Below are positions 1 to 5,820 of a stretch of 7,096 nt of DNA, piece by piece; positions within the stretch are counted from its first letter, which is position 1, and each line of letters begins with the position of its first letter. Both the position numbers and the translations under genes were made by a program. Where the stretch lies: the NCBI GenBank assembly GCA_023428515.1, contig JAEYXI010000689.1, forward strand, positions 1 to 7,096, in the 5' to 3' direction. The stretch comes from Pseudomonadota bacterium (GTDB taxonomy: Bacteria > Pseudomonadota > Alphaproteobacteria > Rhizobiales > Rhizobiaceae). The notes beneath the pieces were generated by a model. It saw only the letters and a program-made list of their open reading frames with translations, did no database searches and was not told the DNA's origin.

Positions 1-2
1 CC

Positions 3-575
3 ATCCAGCTCACCGATACGCTGGAGACCGACATGAAGCGCTTCGACCTGATGCACCAGATCAACGCGCGCGGCACGTTCCTGGTGTCGAAGACCTGCAT
101 CCCGCATCTGAAGAAGGCGGCCAACCCGCACATACTGACGCTGTCGCCGCCGCTCGACATGGCGGCGAAGTGGTTCAAGAACCACGTCGCCTACACGATG
201 GCGAAGTTCGGCATGTCGATGTGCACGCTCGGCATGAGCGCCGAGTTCGCCAAGGACGGCATCGCGGTCAATTCGCTCTGGCCGCTCACCGCGATCGACA
301 CGGCGGCGGTGCGCAACCTGCTCGGCGGCGACAGCGTGGCGTCGATGAGCCGTTCGGCCGACATACTGGCCGACGCCGCCTATGCGATCTTCAACCGCCC
401 CTCGCGTGAAACCTCAGGCAATTTCTTCATCGATGAGGAAGTGCTGCGCGAGGAAGGCGTCACAGATTTCTCCGTCTACGCGCCGAACGCCAAAGGACCG
501 CTCGCCGGCGATTTCTTCGTGCCCGACGAGGCGTTCGCACGCAGCGAGACCAAGGTGGCGAGGACGTTCGGGTAG
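3..575 (+). CDS. SDR-family oxidoreductase, HSDL2-like (5' end missing)
   Basis: This is the last 190 residues of an NAD(P)-dependent short-chain dehydrogenase. The frame is already open at base 3, so the start and the Rossmann nucleotide-binding N-terminus lie left of the window. Visible SDR elements, numbered in the fragment, are the N-A-R-G-T-F segment with the catalytic-tetrad Asn (N21), a serine in L-S-P-P-L (S48), and the Y-T-M-A-K active site (Y64, K68). The S-P-P-L motif, the A-Y-T-x-A-K-x-G-M-S-M block, the L-W-P-x-T-A-I segment and the C-terminal F-F-I-D-E and D-F-F-V-P-D-E segments match, from memory, eukaryotic hydroxysteroid dehydrogenase-like protein 2. Unlike the eukaryotic protein it ends without an SCP2 sterol-carrier domain, as bacterial members usually do. 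The substrate is not known; a lipid or hydroxyacyl substrate is only a guess from the family. Its operon context lies outside the window. Confidence 0.93.
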   Translation: MQLTDTLETDMKRFDLMHQINARGTFLVSKTCIPHLKKAANPHILTLSPPLDMAAKWFKNHVAYTMAKFGMSMCTLGMSAEFAKDGIAVNSLWPLTAIDTAAVRNLLGGDSVASMSRSADILADAAYAIFNRPSRETSGNFFIDEEVLREEGVTDFSVYAPNAKGPLAGDFFVPDEAFARSETKVARTFG

Positions 576-585
576 CGCGCAGAAA

Positions 586-795
586 TTATCGAACCTGAAC
601 CAAATCCTGGAGCGTTGGACATCGGTCGAAGGCGCCGATGTCGAGTTTGGCGGCGAGATAAGCTTCAAAGTCAAATTGGACAGGAGAATCTGAGAAATCT
701 CCCTCGTCGATCAAGGCACGAAGCCGCTCCAAGTCGCCAATCCGGGCGTAGCTCGAAGGCTTATCAGTCCGGTGCCCACGTCTCCGTTCGCGCAT
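586..795 (-). pseudogene. Possible ParD-like antitoxin remnant (69 codons)
   Basis: This minus-strand frame lies in an otherwise gene-free gap. Residues about 24-52 (L-E-R-L-R-A-L-I-D-E-G, then Q-F-D-F-E-A-Y-L-A-A-K) resemble the C-terminal half of ParD/CopG-type antitoxins, which typically carry an L-R-A-L-I-x-E-G helix and a final F-D-F-D-A-F-L-x-x-K toxin-binding segment. The N-terminal ribbon-helix-helix part is not recognisable; the preceding residues are arginine-rich and look rearranged. At 69 residues it is shorter than the usual 80-95. No ParE-like toxin is visible beside it. An ATG at 795 has a GGAG seven bases upstream, so expression is possible. The frame also stays open back to the TGA of the gene upstream on the same strand. 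I infer a decayed antitoxin; an unrelated small protein or a chance frame cannot be excluded. Confidence 0.38.
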
Positions 796-846
796 GGCAT
801 TTCTCCACGAAGACCGGGTGTTACCAGCGAGTTCTAAAGCCTCAAA

Positions 847-1374
847 TCACAGATCCGGTCCCGCCTCGCCCTTCTTGCCCGTCTTCAGACCGGTCAGCCG
901 GTCGATATAGGCGAGCAGGAGAGCGGATGCCACGAAGGCCATGTGCATGATGGTGAGCCACATCAACTGGCTGTTCGTATAGGTCGCGCTGTTGAGGAAG
1001 ACCTGCAGCAGGTGGATCGAGGAGATGGCGACGATGGTCGAGGCGACCTTGACCTTCAGCGAGCCTACATCGATCGTGCCCAGCCAGTGGACGCCGCCGG
1101 TCTCGCCGTCGAAGCGGCTGACGAAATTCTCGTAGCCCGAGATGATGACCATGACGACGAGGCTCGCCACCAGCGCCGCGTCGATCAGGCCGAGTACCTT
1201 CAGGATTGTGTCGGTGTCGTTCAACACCATGACCGTGACGGTGAACTCGTACAGCTTCTTGGCGAAGGAGAGCGCGTAGATCGCCAGCGCGAGCGCTAGG
1301 CCGAGATAGAAGACGACCAGCAGCCAGCGCGAGGCGAGGATGATCGATTCGATGGCGAGTTCAATGCGTTTCAT
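847..1374 (-). CDS. yqhA: UPF0114 / YqhA-family inner-membrane protein
   Basis: This is a 175-residue integral membrane protein of the UPF0114 (YqhA) family, whose biochemical function is not established. Four hydrophobic segments are visible at about residues 12-37, 58-80, 108-128 and 136-157. Family-like features are the N-terminal E-x-x-I-E/L-x-x-S-R-W-L run, the I-D-A-A-L-V segment opening the second helix, the S-G-Y-E-N-F motif after it, and the L-K-V-K-V-A-S-T-I-V-A-I-S-S-I-H-L-L stretch in the third. The length is normal for the family, so the TGA at 847-849 is a natural end. The ATG at 1374 gives the expected N-terminus, although the sequence upstream offers only a weak ribosome-binding site. 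It follows the OmpA-family gene on the same strand, but 235 bases with strong hairpins separate them, so it is probably transcribed on its own. Confidence 0.9.
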   Translation of the reverse strand: MKRIELAIESIILASRWLLVVFYLGLALALAIYALSFAKKLYEFTVTVMVLNDTDTILKVLGLIDAALVASLVVMVIISGYENFVSRFDGETGGVHWLGTIDVGSLKVKVASTIVAISSIHLLQVFLNSATYTNSQLMWLTIMHMAFVASALLLAYIDRLTGLKTGKKGEAGPDL

Positions 1375-1467
1375 GGGGAATCCGGTGGCGGTCTGGGGCT
1401 ATTTCGGGCAGGCGGGGACGGTTTGCAAGAGGTAGTCGGACCGTTCACAGGGCTGTGTTTCACAGGA

Positions 1468-1502
1468 GAAACCCGGCCGGGGAGGGGAACCGGCCGGGTT
1501 TC
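1468..1502 (-). terminator. Probable terminator hairpin after the OmpA-family gene
   Basis: There is a perfect 13-bp inverted repeat: gaaacccggccgg at 1468-1480 pairs with ccggccgggtttc at 1490-1502 around a 9-base loop. Read on the minus strand the stem ends in three T residues but no long T tract follows, so it is an imperfect intrinsic terminator. It lies about 110 bases beyond the stop codon of the OmpA-family gene and before yqhA, which suits the end of that transcript. Confidence 0.6.
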
Positions 1503-1541
1503 AGCCCCGCAATGGCTGCGGGACGGGGCAGGGAAGCCTTG

Positions 1542-1600
1542 CCATTGAATCTGGTGCGGAACTCCCGCGATTCAATGGTTTGTCCCTCGAATCGCGGGAG
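1542..1600. repeat. Two overlapping, mutually exclusive inverted repeats
   Basis: The arms ccattgaatc (1542-1551) and gattcaatgg (1569-1578) form a perfect 10-bp inverted repeat with a 17-base loop. The arms ctcccgcgattc (1562-1573) and gaatcgcgggag (1589-1600) form a perfect 12-bp inverted repeat with a 15-base loop. They share bases 1569-1573, so in an RNA only one can form fully. The block starts about 10 bases beyond the OmpA-family stop codon on the minus strand. In transcription order the 12-bp hairpin can form first. Neither is followed by a T tract. A 3'-end stabilising or processing structure is the simplest reading; an RNA switch is speculative. Confidence 0.55.
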
Positions 1601-1609
1601 GATTTTCCG

Positions 1610-3664
1610 TCAGTTGGCGCTGGCGACCGGCGCCACCAGCGGCGTGACGCGGCGGATCGCCACGCGCCGGTTCTCGCGCTCGCGCTCCTGCGTGTCCACC
1701 TTCAGGTACTGCTCGCCGTATCCTTGCGTGGCGAGGTTCTCCGGCGGGATGTCGAACACGTTGGTGAGCGCCTCGGCGACCGCCTCGGCGCGCTGGTCCG
1801 ACAGCGCCAGGTTGGCGTTGTCCGAACCGACGGCGTCGGTGTGGCCTTCCAGAAGGAAGGTTTCGGCCGGGTTCTTCTCCAGGAGCTTCTGCATCGCGTT
1901 GGCGACGCCCTCGAGCTTCGGAATCTCGCTCTCCGCGATGGAGGCCGAGCCGAACTCGAAGGTCAGCGTGTCCATGTCGATGCGGCGCACCTTGTCGCGG
2001 ATGCGGGCGGAGCGCTTCACTTCGGTCAGGGAGTAAGTGCGCTCGACCTGTTCCACCGGCGGCTGCTCGAGGAACTCGTAGTAGTCGTCGGGCTCGTCCA
2101 CATATTCCGCGTCGAGGATATATTCCTCGCGCGGGATTGTGAGATGCATCGGCGGCAGATCAAGGCCGGGGTCGCGCCACTCGCCCTGGTCCTCATAATC
2201 GTCCTCGACGTAGACGAGGATGACCTCGCGGTTGTCGGGCTCGATGCGCGAGCGGCGGATGATGTCGCCATAACGGTTGCGGATGGTGACGACGCGCACG
2301 CCGTTCGGCCGGGTGACGACCTCGCGGATGCGACCGCGCGGCAGTTCGTCATAGTAGACGTCGTCGCGATCCCGGATGATGCGGACTTCATCCGAATTGT
2401 CGATGAAGGTCTGGTTGTTGATCTGGATGCTCGTCCGGTTGTCGTTGAACTCCTCGATGACCTGCGCGTCCTCGCGGCGCTCGCGGCGCTCGTGACGGAA
2501 ACGCTGGCGCTCCTCGCGCGAGGTGCCGACCTTGATGCGCTGGCCTTCCTCCGCGGTCAGCGGCTGGATCTGCTCAGGCCGCATATTTGCCTGCGCCGCC
2601 GCGTCGCTTTCGGGCGGAGGACCCTGGTCGGCAGGGGCCTGCGGCTGAGCTGCCTGCTCGCCTTGCCGTGCCGGTTGCTCGCCCTGCTGCGCCGGCTGTT
2701 CGCCGGTCTGCGCGGGTTGCTCGCCCCGCCGCGCGGGTCGCTCGCCGGGCTGGGCAGGTTGCTCACCCCGCCGCGCGGGTGCCGCTTCCTTCTGGCTGTC
2801 GAGGATCGGAGCGGCATTCGGGTCGGCGGGGGCTTCGCCAGACTGCTCGCCCGACTGCTCGCCGGATTGCTCCCCGGACTGCGCGGGCTGTCCGTCCGGC
2901 TGCGCGCCGGGCTGTTCACCCTGCCGCTCACCGCGCCGTGCGGGTCGCTCGCCCTGCTCGGCCGGCTGTTCGCCTGTCGCGGGCGGCTGGCCTTCGCCCG
3001 GCTGCTCGGCTGAAGGCTGCCCGGTCGAAGGCTGTTCGGCCTGCGGTCGTTCGCCCTGCTGTTCGCTGGCCGGCGCTTCTCGCGAAGGTTGCTGCTCCTC
3101 CTGCTGCTGACGCTCCTGGCGCCGCTGCTGCCTTGGCTGCTGCTCTTCGGCGGGAGCCTTCTGCTCCTCCTGCTGCTGGCGCTCCTGGCGCCTTTGCTGC
3201 CTTGGCTGCTGCTCCTCGGCGGGAGCCTGCTGCTCCTGCTGCTGGCGCTCCTGGCGGCGTTCGCGCCTCGGCTGCTGCTCCTCGGCGGGAGCCTTCCGTT
3301 CCTCCTGCTGCTGGCGTTCCTGGCGGCGTTCGCGCCTTGGCTGCTGCTGTTCGGCGGGAGCCTGCTGTTCCTGCTGCTGCTGGCGCTCCTGGCGGCGTTC
3401 GCGCCTTGGCTGCTGTTCTTCCGCAGGAGCCTGCTGTTCTCCCTCTTGCTGGCGCCGCTGCTGACGTTCCTGCCGCCGCTGCTGCTGCCGGTTGCCTTGT
3501 TCGGCGCAATTCTCGCCTTCGCATTCGGCCTGGGCGAGGATCAGCGGCGATTCGGCGGCCCGCGCCGCGAGCGGCTGACCCGACAGCGGGAACGCGCTCA
3601 ACGGCGCGGATGCCAAGAGCAGGCCGATAGCCGTGCCGGCCAGAATCCGTGGTTGGCGTTTCAT
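1610..3664 (-). CDS. OmpA-family protein with long Q/E/R/P-rich spacer
   Basis: This is a 684-residue secreted envelope protein. Residues 1 to about 36 form an export signal (K-R, then a leucine/alanine-rich core and A-x-A sites). Two cysteines follow (C48, C53). Residues 57-195 are imperfect 22-23-residue tandem repeats rich in Q, R and E, and residues 200-345 are a G-E-Q-P/G-E-R-P-rich spacer that includes a run of S-G-E-Q units. Residues 375-545 are a charged, tyrosine-containing region with R-P-N-G-V-R-V-V-T-I-R and G-D-I-I-R-R segments, which I recognise only as a feature of rhizobial OmpA proteins. Residues about 563-672 are the OmpA C-terminal domain: F-E-F-G-S-A-S-I near its start, E-G-H-T-D-A-V-G-S-D, N-L-A-L-S-D-Q-R-A, and E-N-R-R-V. 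D610 and R625 sit at the spacing of the diaminopimelate-binding Asp and Arg of OmpA. It probably anchors to peptidoglycan, with the spacer crossing the periplasm. No N-terminal beta-barrel is evident. The ATG is fixed by the ribosome-binding site at 3674-3678. Confidence 0.92.
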   Translation of the reverse strand: MKRQPRILAGTAIGLLLASAPLSAFPLSGQPLAARAAESPLILAQAECEGENCAEQGNRQQQRRQERQQRRQQEGEQQAPAEEQQPRRERRQERQQQQEQQAPAEQQQPRRERRQERQQQEERKAPAEEQQPRRERRQERQQQEQQAPAEEQQPRQQRRQERQQQEEQKAPAEEQQPRQQRRQERQQQEEQQPSREAPASEQQGERPQAEQPSTGQPSAEQPGEGQPPATGEQPAEQGERPARRGERQGEQPGAQPDGQPAQSGEQSGEQSGEQSGEAPADPNAAPILDSQKEAAPARRGEQPAQPGERPARRGEQPAQTGEQPAQQGEQPARQGEQAAQPQAPADQGPPPESDAAAQANMRPEQIQPLTAEEGQRIKVGTSREERQRFRHERRERREDAQVIEEFNDNRTSIQINNQTFIDNSDEVRIIRDRDDVYYDELPRGRIREVVTRPNGVRVVTIRNRYGDIIRRSRIEPDNREVILVYVEDDYEDQGEWRDPGLDLPPMHLTIPREEYILDAEYVDEPDDYYEFLEQPPVEQVERTYSLTEVKRSARIRDKVRRIDMDTLTFEFGSASIAESEIPKLEGVANAMQKLLEKNPAETFLLEGHTDAVGSDNANLALSDQRAEAVAEALTNVFDIPPENLATQGYGEQYLKVDTQERERENRRVAIRRVTPLVAPVASAN
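3080..3496 (-). repeat. Tandem 66-69-bp repeats encoding Q/E/R-rich units
   Basis: Inside the OmpA-family gene, about five to six imperfect units of 22-23 codons follow one another. Each has the pattern R-x-x-R-R-Q-E-R-Q-Q-Q-(E/Q) followed by A-P-A-E-(E/Q)-Q-Q-P. One unit lacks a codon, so the period alternates between 66 and 69 bases, always in frame. The units differ by scattered substitutions, so the array is not freshly duplicated. On the plus strand the same DNA reads as leucine- and alanine-rich open frames, which explains the long antisense frames here. Confidence 0.85.
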
Positions 3665-3673
3665 CAGTGGAAT

Positions 3674-3678
3674 CTCCT
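3674..3678 (-). promoter_or_regulatory. Ribosome-binding site of the OmpA-family gene
   Basis: Read on the minus strand, AGGAG lies nine bases upstream of the ATG at 3664. This supports that start, and the encoded N-terminus is a proper signal peptide. The rest of the divergent gap up to ycgN (3679-3845) shows no clear -35/-10 pair on either strand. Confidence 0.75.
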
Positions 3679-3845
3679 AAAGGATTTGGGGTGTCCCTAT
3701 CCCCGCCGAAACCTGCGGTGCCGGTTTTGGTTCCGCCCGAAGCCGCTTTGGCAGCGCTATCGGGCGACACCCGGACGGCTTCGTGGCAATATCGTGTTCG
3801 GGAAGAGGCAGAGGCCTCCTTGACCTTCCCTGCGTGAGGCATCAC

Positions 3846-4301
3846 ATGCGCGCGATGAGCGAGCCTTTCTGGAAAACCAAGACGCTGGAGGAGATGAGCC
3901 CCGCCGAGTGGGAATCGCTCTGCGACGGCTGCGGCAAATGCTGCCTGTCCAAGTTCGAGGACGAGGATACCGGCGAAATCTATTTCACCAGCGTCGGCTG
4001 CCGGCTGTTCAACGCCAAGACCTGCCGCTGCAAGGACTATGCGAACCGCCAGTCGCTCGTCTCCGACTGCGTGCAGCTGACGCCTGAGAATGTCCGCACC
4101 CTCGCCTGGCTGCCCAGCACCTGCGCCTATCGGCTGGTCGCCGAAGGGCACGACCTCTATCCTTGGCATCCGTTGATCTCGGGCGACAGGAACAGCGTGC
4201 ACAAGGCGGGCGCCTCGGTGCGCAACCGCGTCACCGCATCCGAAGCGGACATGCACGATACGGATGACTATTTCGAGCACATGCTCGACGGCGAACCCTG
4301 A
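3846..4301 (+). CDS. ycgN: YcgN / UPF0260 family cysteine-rich protein
   Basis: This is a 151-residue cytoplasmic protein of the UPF0260 (YcgN) family, related to YkgJ-type putative Fe-S or zinc proteins. The match to E. coli YcgN is clear from memory: F-W-x-x-K-T-L-x-E-M near the start, [17 protein letters not shown]-x-E-I-Y-F-T, K-T-C-x-C, W-L-P-x-T-C-A-Y-R-L and W-H-P-L. Nine cysteines are present (26, 29, 32, 33, 52, 60, 62, 75, 93), and the C-x2-C-x2-C-C cluster suggests metal or Fe-S binding; its function is not established. I chose the ATG at 3846 because TGAGG lies six bases upstream. An in-frame ATG at 3783 would add 21 residues unlike the family, and the ATG at 3855 is a possible alternative. 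It is divergent from the OmpA-family gene. A 7-bp inverted repeat (gcgaacc/ggttcgc, 4291-4310) spans its stop codon but has no T tract. Confidence 0.93.
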   Translation: MRAMSEPFWKTKTLEEMSPAEWESLCDGCGKCCLSKFEDEDTGEIYFTSVGCRLFNAKTCRCKDYANRQSLVSDCVQLTPENVRTLAWLPSTCAYRLVAEGHDLYPWHPLISGDRNSVHKAGASVRNRVTASEADMHDTDDYFEHMLDGEP

Positions 4302-4352
4302 GCGGTTCGCAAGAAATCGTTCGAAATCAATATCTTGTATATGAACGCGGAA

Positions 4353-4378
4353 TGAACGGACGGTTCCCGTCCCGTTCA
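4353..4378 (+). promoter_or_regulatory. Hairpin in the leader of the 118-residue secreted protein gene
   Basis: The left arm tgaacggacgg (4353-4363) pairs with ccgt (4367-4370) and ccgttca (4372-4378), giving an 11-bp stem with one bulged C at 4371 and a 3-base loop. It ends 59 bases before the start codon at 4438. The motif atgaacg occurs twice, at 4341-4347 and 4352-4358, the second overlapping the left arm. It could be an operator at the DNA level or an RNA hairpin in the leader. An A/T-rich patch at 4319-4345 is the likeliest promoter region, but no consensus pair is clear. Confidence 0.4.
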
Positions 4379-4437
4379 GCCGTGGCCTTGCAATCTCCCG
4401 TCAATCGCTTCGGCGAGATGACAGAAGGAGAAGACCC

Positions 4438-4794
4438 ATGTTCACCAAGCTCAAGATCGCTGCCCTGTCCGCCATGGTCGGCCTCGGCGCCATCGCCGCC
4501 GTTCCGGCCACGGCCCAGGCCGAAGGCCTCTATCTCAATTACGGCAGCCACAATGGCGTCGGCATCGGCGTCCAGGTCGGCGACTACGGCCGTCATCACT
4601 ATCGCCATGATCGCCGGCACTTCCGCGCCTGCACGCCCAACCGCGCGGTGAACAAGGCCGAGCGCTACGGCGTTCGCCGCGCCCGCGTGGTAGACGTCGG
4701 TCGCCGTACCATCACGGTCGCCGGCCGCAAGTGGGGCGAGCGCGTGCGCATGACCTTCGGCCGCTCGGCGAACTGCCCGGTCGTGCGCTGGTAG
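4438..4794 (+). CDS. Small secreted protein of unknown function
   Basis: This is a 118-residue protein with a clear signal peptide: M-F-T-K-L-K, a hydrophobic alanine/glycine core and an A-T-A-Q-A end near residue 28, giving a mature form of about 90 residues. The mature part begins with a glycine-rich G-L-Y-L-N-Y-G and V-G-I-G-V-Q-V-G-D-Y-G segment, followed by a histidine/arginine cluster (R-H-H-Y-R-H-D-R-R-H, residues 52-61). The C-terminal half runs from C65 (A-C-T-P-N-R-A) through basic V-R-R-A-R-V-V-D-V and T-I-T-V-A-G-R segments to C113 (N-C-P-V-V-R-W). The two cysteines could form one disulfide. I recognise this cysteine-bounded basic C-terminal pattern from small rhizobial exported proteins but know no function. 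The net charge is strongly positive. The start is fixed by AAGGAG seven bases upstream of the ATG. It appears to be a single-gene unit, ended by the hairpin at 4846-4877. Confidence 0.85.
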   Translation: MFTKLKIAALSAMVGLGAIAAVPATAQAEGLYLNYGSHNGVGIGVQVGDYGRHHYRHDRRHFRACTPNRAVNKAERYGVRRARVVDVGRRTITVAGRKWGERVRMTFGRSANCPVVRW

Positions 4795-4845
4795 GCTGCT
4801 GGCTTGAAGTAGCAAGAGCCGCCGCCCCGATAGGTGCGCTCAAGG

Positions 4846-4877
4846 AAAAGCCCCGGAGGTTGCCTCCGGGGCTTTTT
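4846..4877. terminator. Bidirectional intrinsic terminator between convergent genes
   Basis: A perfect 14-bp stem pairs aaaagccccggagg (4846-4859) with cctccggggctttt (4863-4876) around a 3-base loop, followed by a further T. The T5 tract serves plus-strand transcription from the gene ending at 4794. The four A residues on the left become a T tract for the minus-strand gene ending at 4898. Its position between two convergent genes fits a shared terminator. Confidence 0.93.
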
Positions 4878-4897
4878 CTGTTTGGCTGGGTTCGAGG

Positions 4898-5611
4898 CTA
4901 TTTCAGCTCGAAGGTCATGTTGACCTGCACGCGATAGGTCGTCTCGCCGGCCTCGATCGGCACCGAGGCCGCCGCCATGGCGCGGTCGAAGGACTTGGCC
5001 TGGATCTGCATCGGCTGGGCGCCGAACGACTGGTCCATGATCTCGATGACTCGGCCGAGTTGGACACCGGCTGCCTCGGCCAGGGTCTTCGCCCTGGTCG
5101 TCGCCTCGGCGACTGCATTCTTGCGCGCCTGGGTGATGGTTGCCGACGGATCGTCATTGGTGAAGACGATATTGCCGCCCTGGTTGACGCCCAGCGACAC
5201 GGCCTTGTCGATGATCTCGCCGGTCTTGACGAGGTCGCGCACCCGCACCGTAAGCGTGTTGGTCACCTGGTAGGCGACAAGCTCCGCGTCCTGCGTGCCG
5301 TCCGGTTTGTTGGTGTAGTTGTAGCGCGGCATGATCTGCAGGCCGGCCGTCTGCACGTCGCGGTCGGCGATACCGAACAGCTTGATCGCCGCGGTGACTT
5401 CCGTCATCGCGGCATTGTTGGCGTCGAGCGCCTCGCGCGCCGTCTTTGCCTCGCGCATAACGCTGAGCGTCAGGATCGCCATGTCGGGCGCGACGGTCGC
5501 CTCGCCTTCGCCGGTCACCACGATTCGCGGTTGTATCGGCTCGGCGGCCGACGCGACGGCAGGCAGGGCCATCATCGCCACGAGCCCGATAGCCATCATT
5601 CTTCTGTTCAT
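4898..5611 (-). CDS. bp26: SIMPL-domain periplasmic protein, BP26/Omp28 homologue
   Basis: This is a 237-residue exported protein of the SIMPL (DUF541) family. It closely resembles the Brucella immunodominant antigen BP26/Omp28: V-T-G-E-G-E-A-T-V-A-P-D-M-A-I-L-T-L-S-V near residues 32-51, A-K-T-A-R-E-A-L-x-A-N-N, L-T-V-R-V-R-D-L, S-L-G-V-N-Q-G-G, N-D-x-P-S-A, A-K-T-L-A-E-A-A-G-V-x-L-G-R-V-x-E-I, and V-P-I-x-A-G-E at the end. BP26 is known to form a large hollow oligomer in the periplasm; its role is unclear. Residues 1 to about 23 are a signal peptide (N-R-R, hydrophobic core, A-V-A-S-A-A). The ATG at 5611 is chosen because GAGG lies seven bases upstream; a TTG at 5626 would run through that site. 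It is convergent with the small secreted protein gene and divergent from the RND efflux operon. Confidence 0.93.
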   Translation of the reverse strand: MNRRMMAIGLVAMMALPAVASAAEPIQPRIVVTGEGEATVAPDMAILTLSVMREAKTAREALDANNAAMTEVTAAIKLFGIADRDVQTAGLQIMPRYNYTNKPDGTQDAELVAYQVTNTLTVRVRDLVKTGEIIDKAVSLGVNQGGNIVFTNDDPSATITQARKNAVAEATTRAKTLAEAAGVQLGRVIEIMDQSFGAQPMQIQAKSFDRAMAAASVPIEAGETTYRVQVNMTFELK

Positions 5612-5741
5612 GAGGTTTCCTCGCAAGATTCAATGCAACTGCGACGTATGCCGCGATTATGGATGCAATGCGGCGGGCCTTGCGTCGGCCGAATGCCACA
5701 CTGCATCGACAATCTACGGCTGTGTCGAACGTAGCGGAAGC

Positions 5742-5770
5742 TTGAGACTGGCCGAATGCGGCCAGATTCT
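5742..5770 (+). promoter_or_regulatory. Possible promoter with operator-like dyad for the RND operon
   Basis: The hexamer ttgaga at 5742-5747 is a fair -35 element. Seventeen bases later gattct at 5765-5770 is a weak -10 (three of six consensus positions). The spacer is almost exactly filled by the perfect dyad ctggcc-N6-ggccag (5748-5765). Dyads between -35 and -10 are typical operator sites for TetR- or MerR-type regulators of efflux pumps. No regulator gene is in the window. Both promoter and operator are inferences from position and pattern. Confidence 0.35.
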
Positions 5771-5789
5771 CTAAGAAGTAGTAATCAAA

Positions 5790-5799
5790 GCGAATTCGC
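5790..5799. repeat. Perfect 10-bp palindrome upstream of the RND adaptor
   Basis: The self-complementary sequence gcgaattcgc lies 21 bases before the adaptor start codon. It could be a second operator half or chance; nothing else supports a function. Confidence 0.3.
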
Positions 5800-5820
5800 G
5801 TCCGTCATGAGGGGAGTTCT

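Larger units (their letters stand above)
1375..1609. other. Structured intergenic region rich in inverted repeats
   Basis: This 235-base gap lies downstream of the OmpA-family gene and upstream of yqhA, both on the minus strand. It holds no convincing reading frame. Several inverted repeats are visible: a 13-bp stem at 1468-1502, a G/C-rich hairpin around 1504-1529, a 10-bp perfect repeat (1542-1551 with 1569-1578) and a 12-bp perfect repeat (1562-1573 with 1589-1600). A short direct repeat, ttcacagg, occurs at 1444-1451 and 1459-1466, on the yqhA promoter side. Most of the structure probably serves the 3' end of the OmpA-gene transcript, and the part nearest 1375 must hold the yqhA promoter, but I see no clear -35/-10 pair. 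Confidence 0.6.

Noticed and set aside
1580..3013. A 477-codon plus-strand open frame opposite the OmpA-family gene
   Set aside because: It is antisense to a well-supported gene. Its composition (runs of L, A, R, D and V) is what the complement of GC-rich Q/E/R/P codons produces, and no domain is recognisable.
3080..3496. CRISPR-like array in the periodic 66-69-bp repeats
   Set aside because: The units are imperfect, contiguous without unique spacers, and keep the reading frame of a protein-coding gene.
2587..3823. Long Ala/Arg/Pro-rich and Leu-rich plus-strand frames resembling membrane proteins
   Set aside because: The leucine runs are the reverse complement of the Gln/Glu codon repeats (cag/gag read as ctg/ctc). 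The apparent hydrophobicity is an artefact of the repeat.
3783..3845. Extended N-terminus of ycgN from the ATG at 3783
   Set aside because: The extra 21 residues do not resemble the family, and a ribosome-binding site sits just before the ATG at 3846.
2928..4280. A 450-codon minus-strand frame crossing ycgN and the OmpA gene start
   Set aside because: It runs antisense through the conserved ycgN gene and out of frame through the OmpA repeats. No family is recognisable and it has no plausible start context.
4344..4367. EcfG-like general-stress promoter on the minus strand (GGAAC and CGTT)
   Set aside because: The spacer is 15 bases, not the usual 16-17, and no minus-strand gene lies downstream, since ycgN is on the plus strand.
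5612..5626. Five-codon N-terminal extension of the BP26 homologue from a TTG
   Set aside because: The extension would be encoded by the ribosome-binding site of the ATG at 5611, which begins a standard signal peptide.
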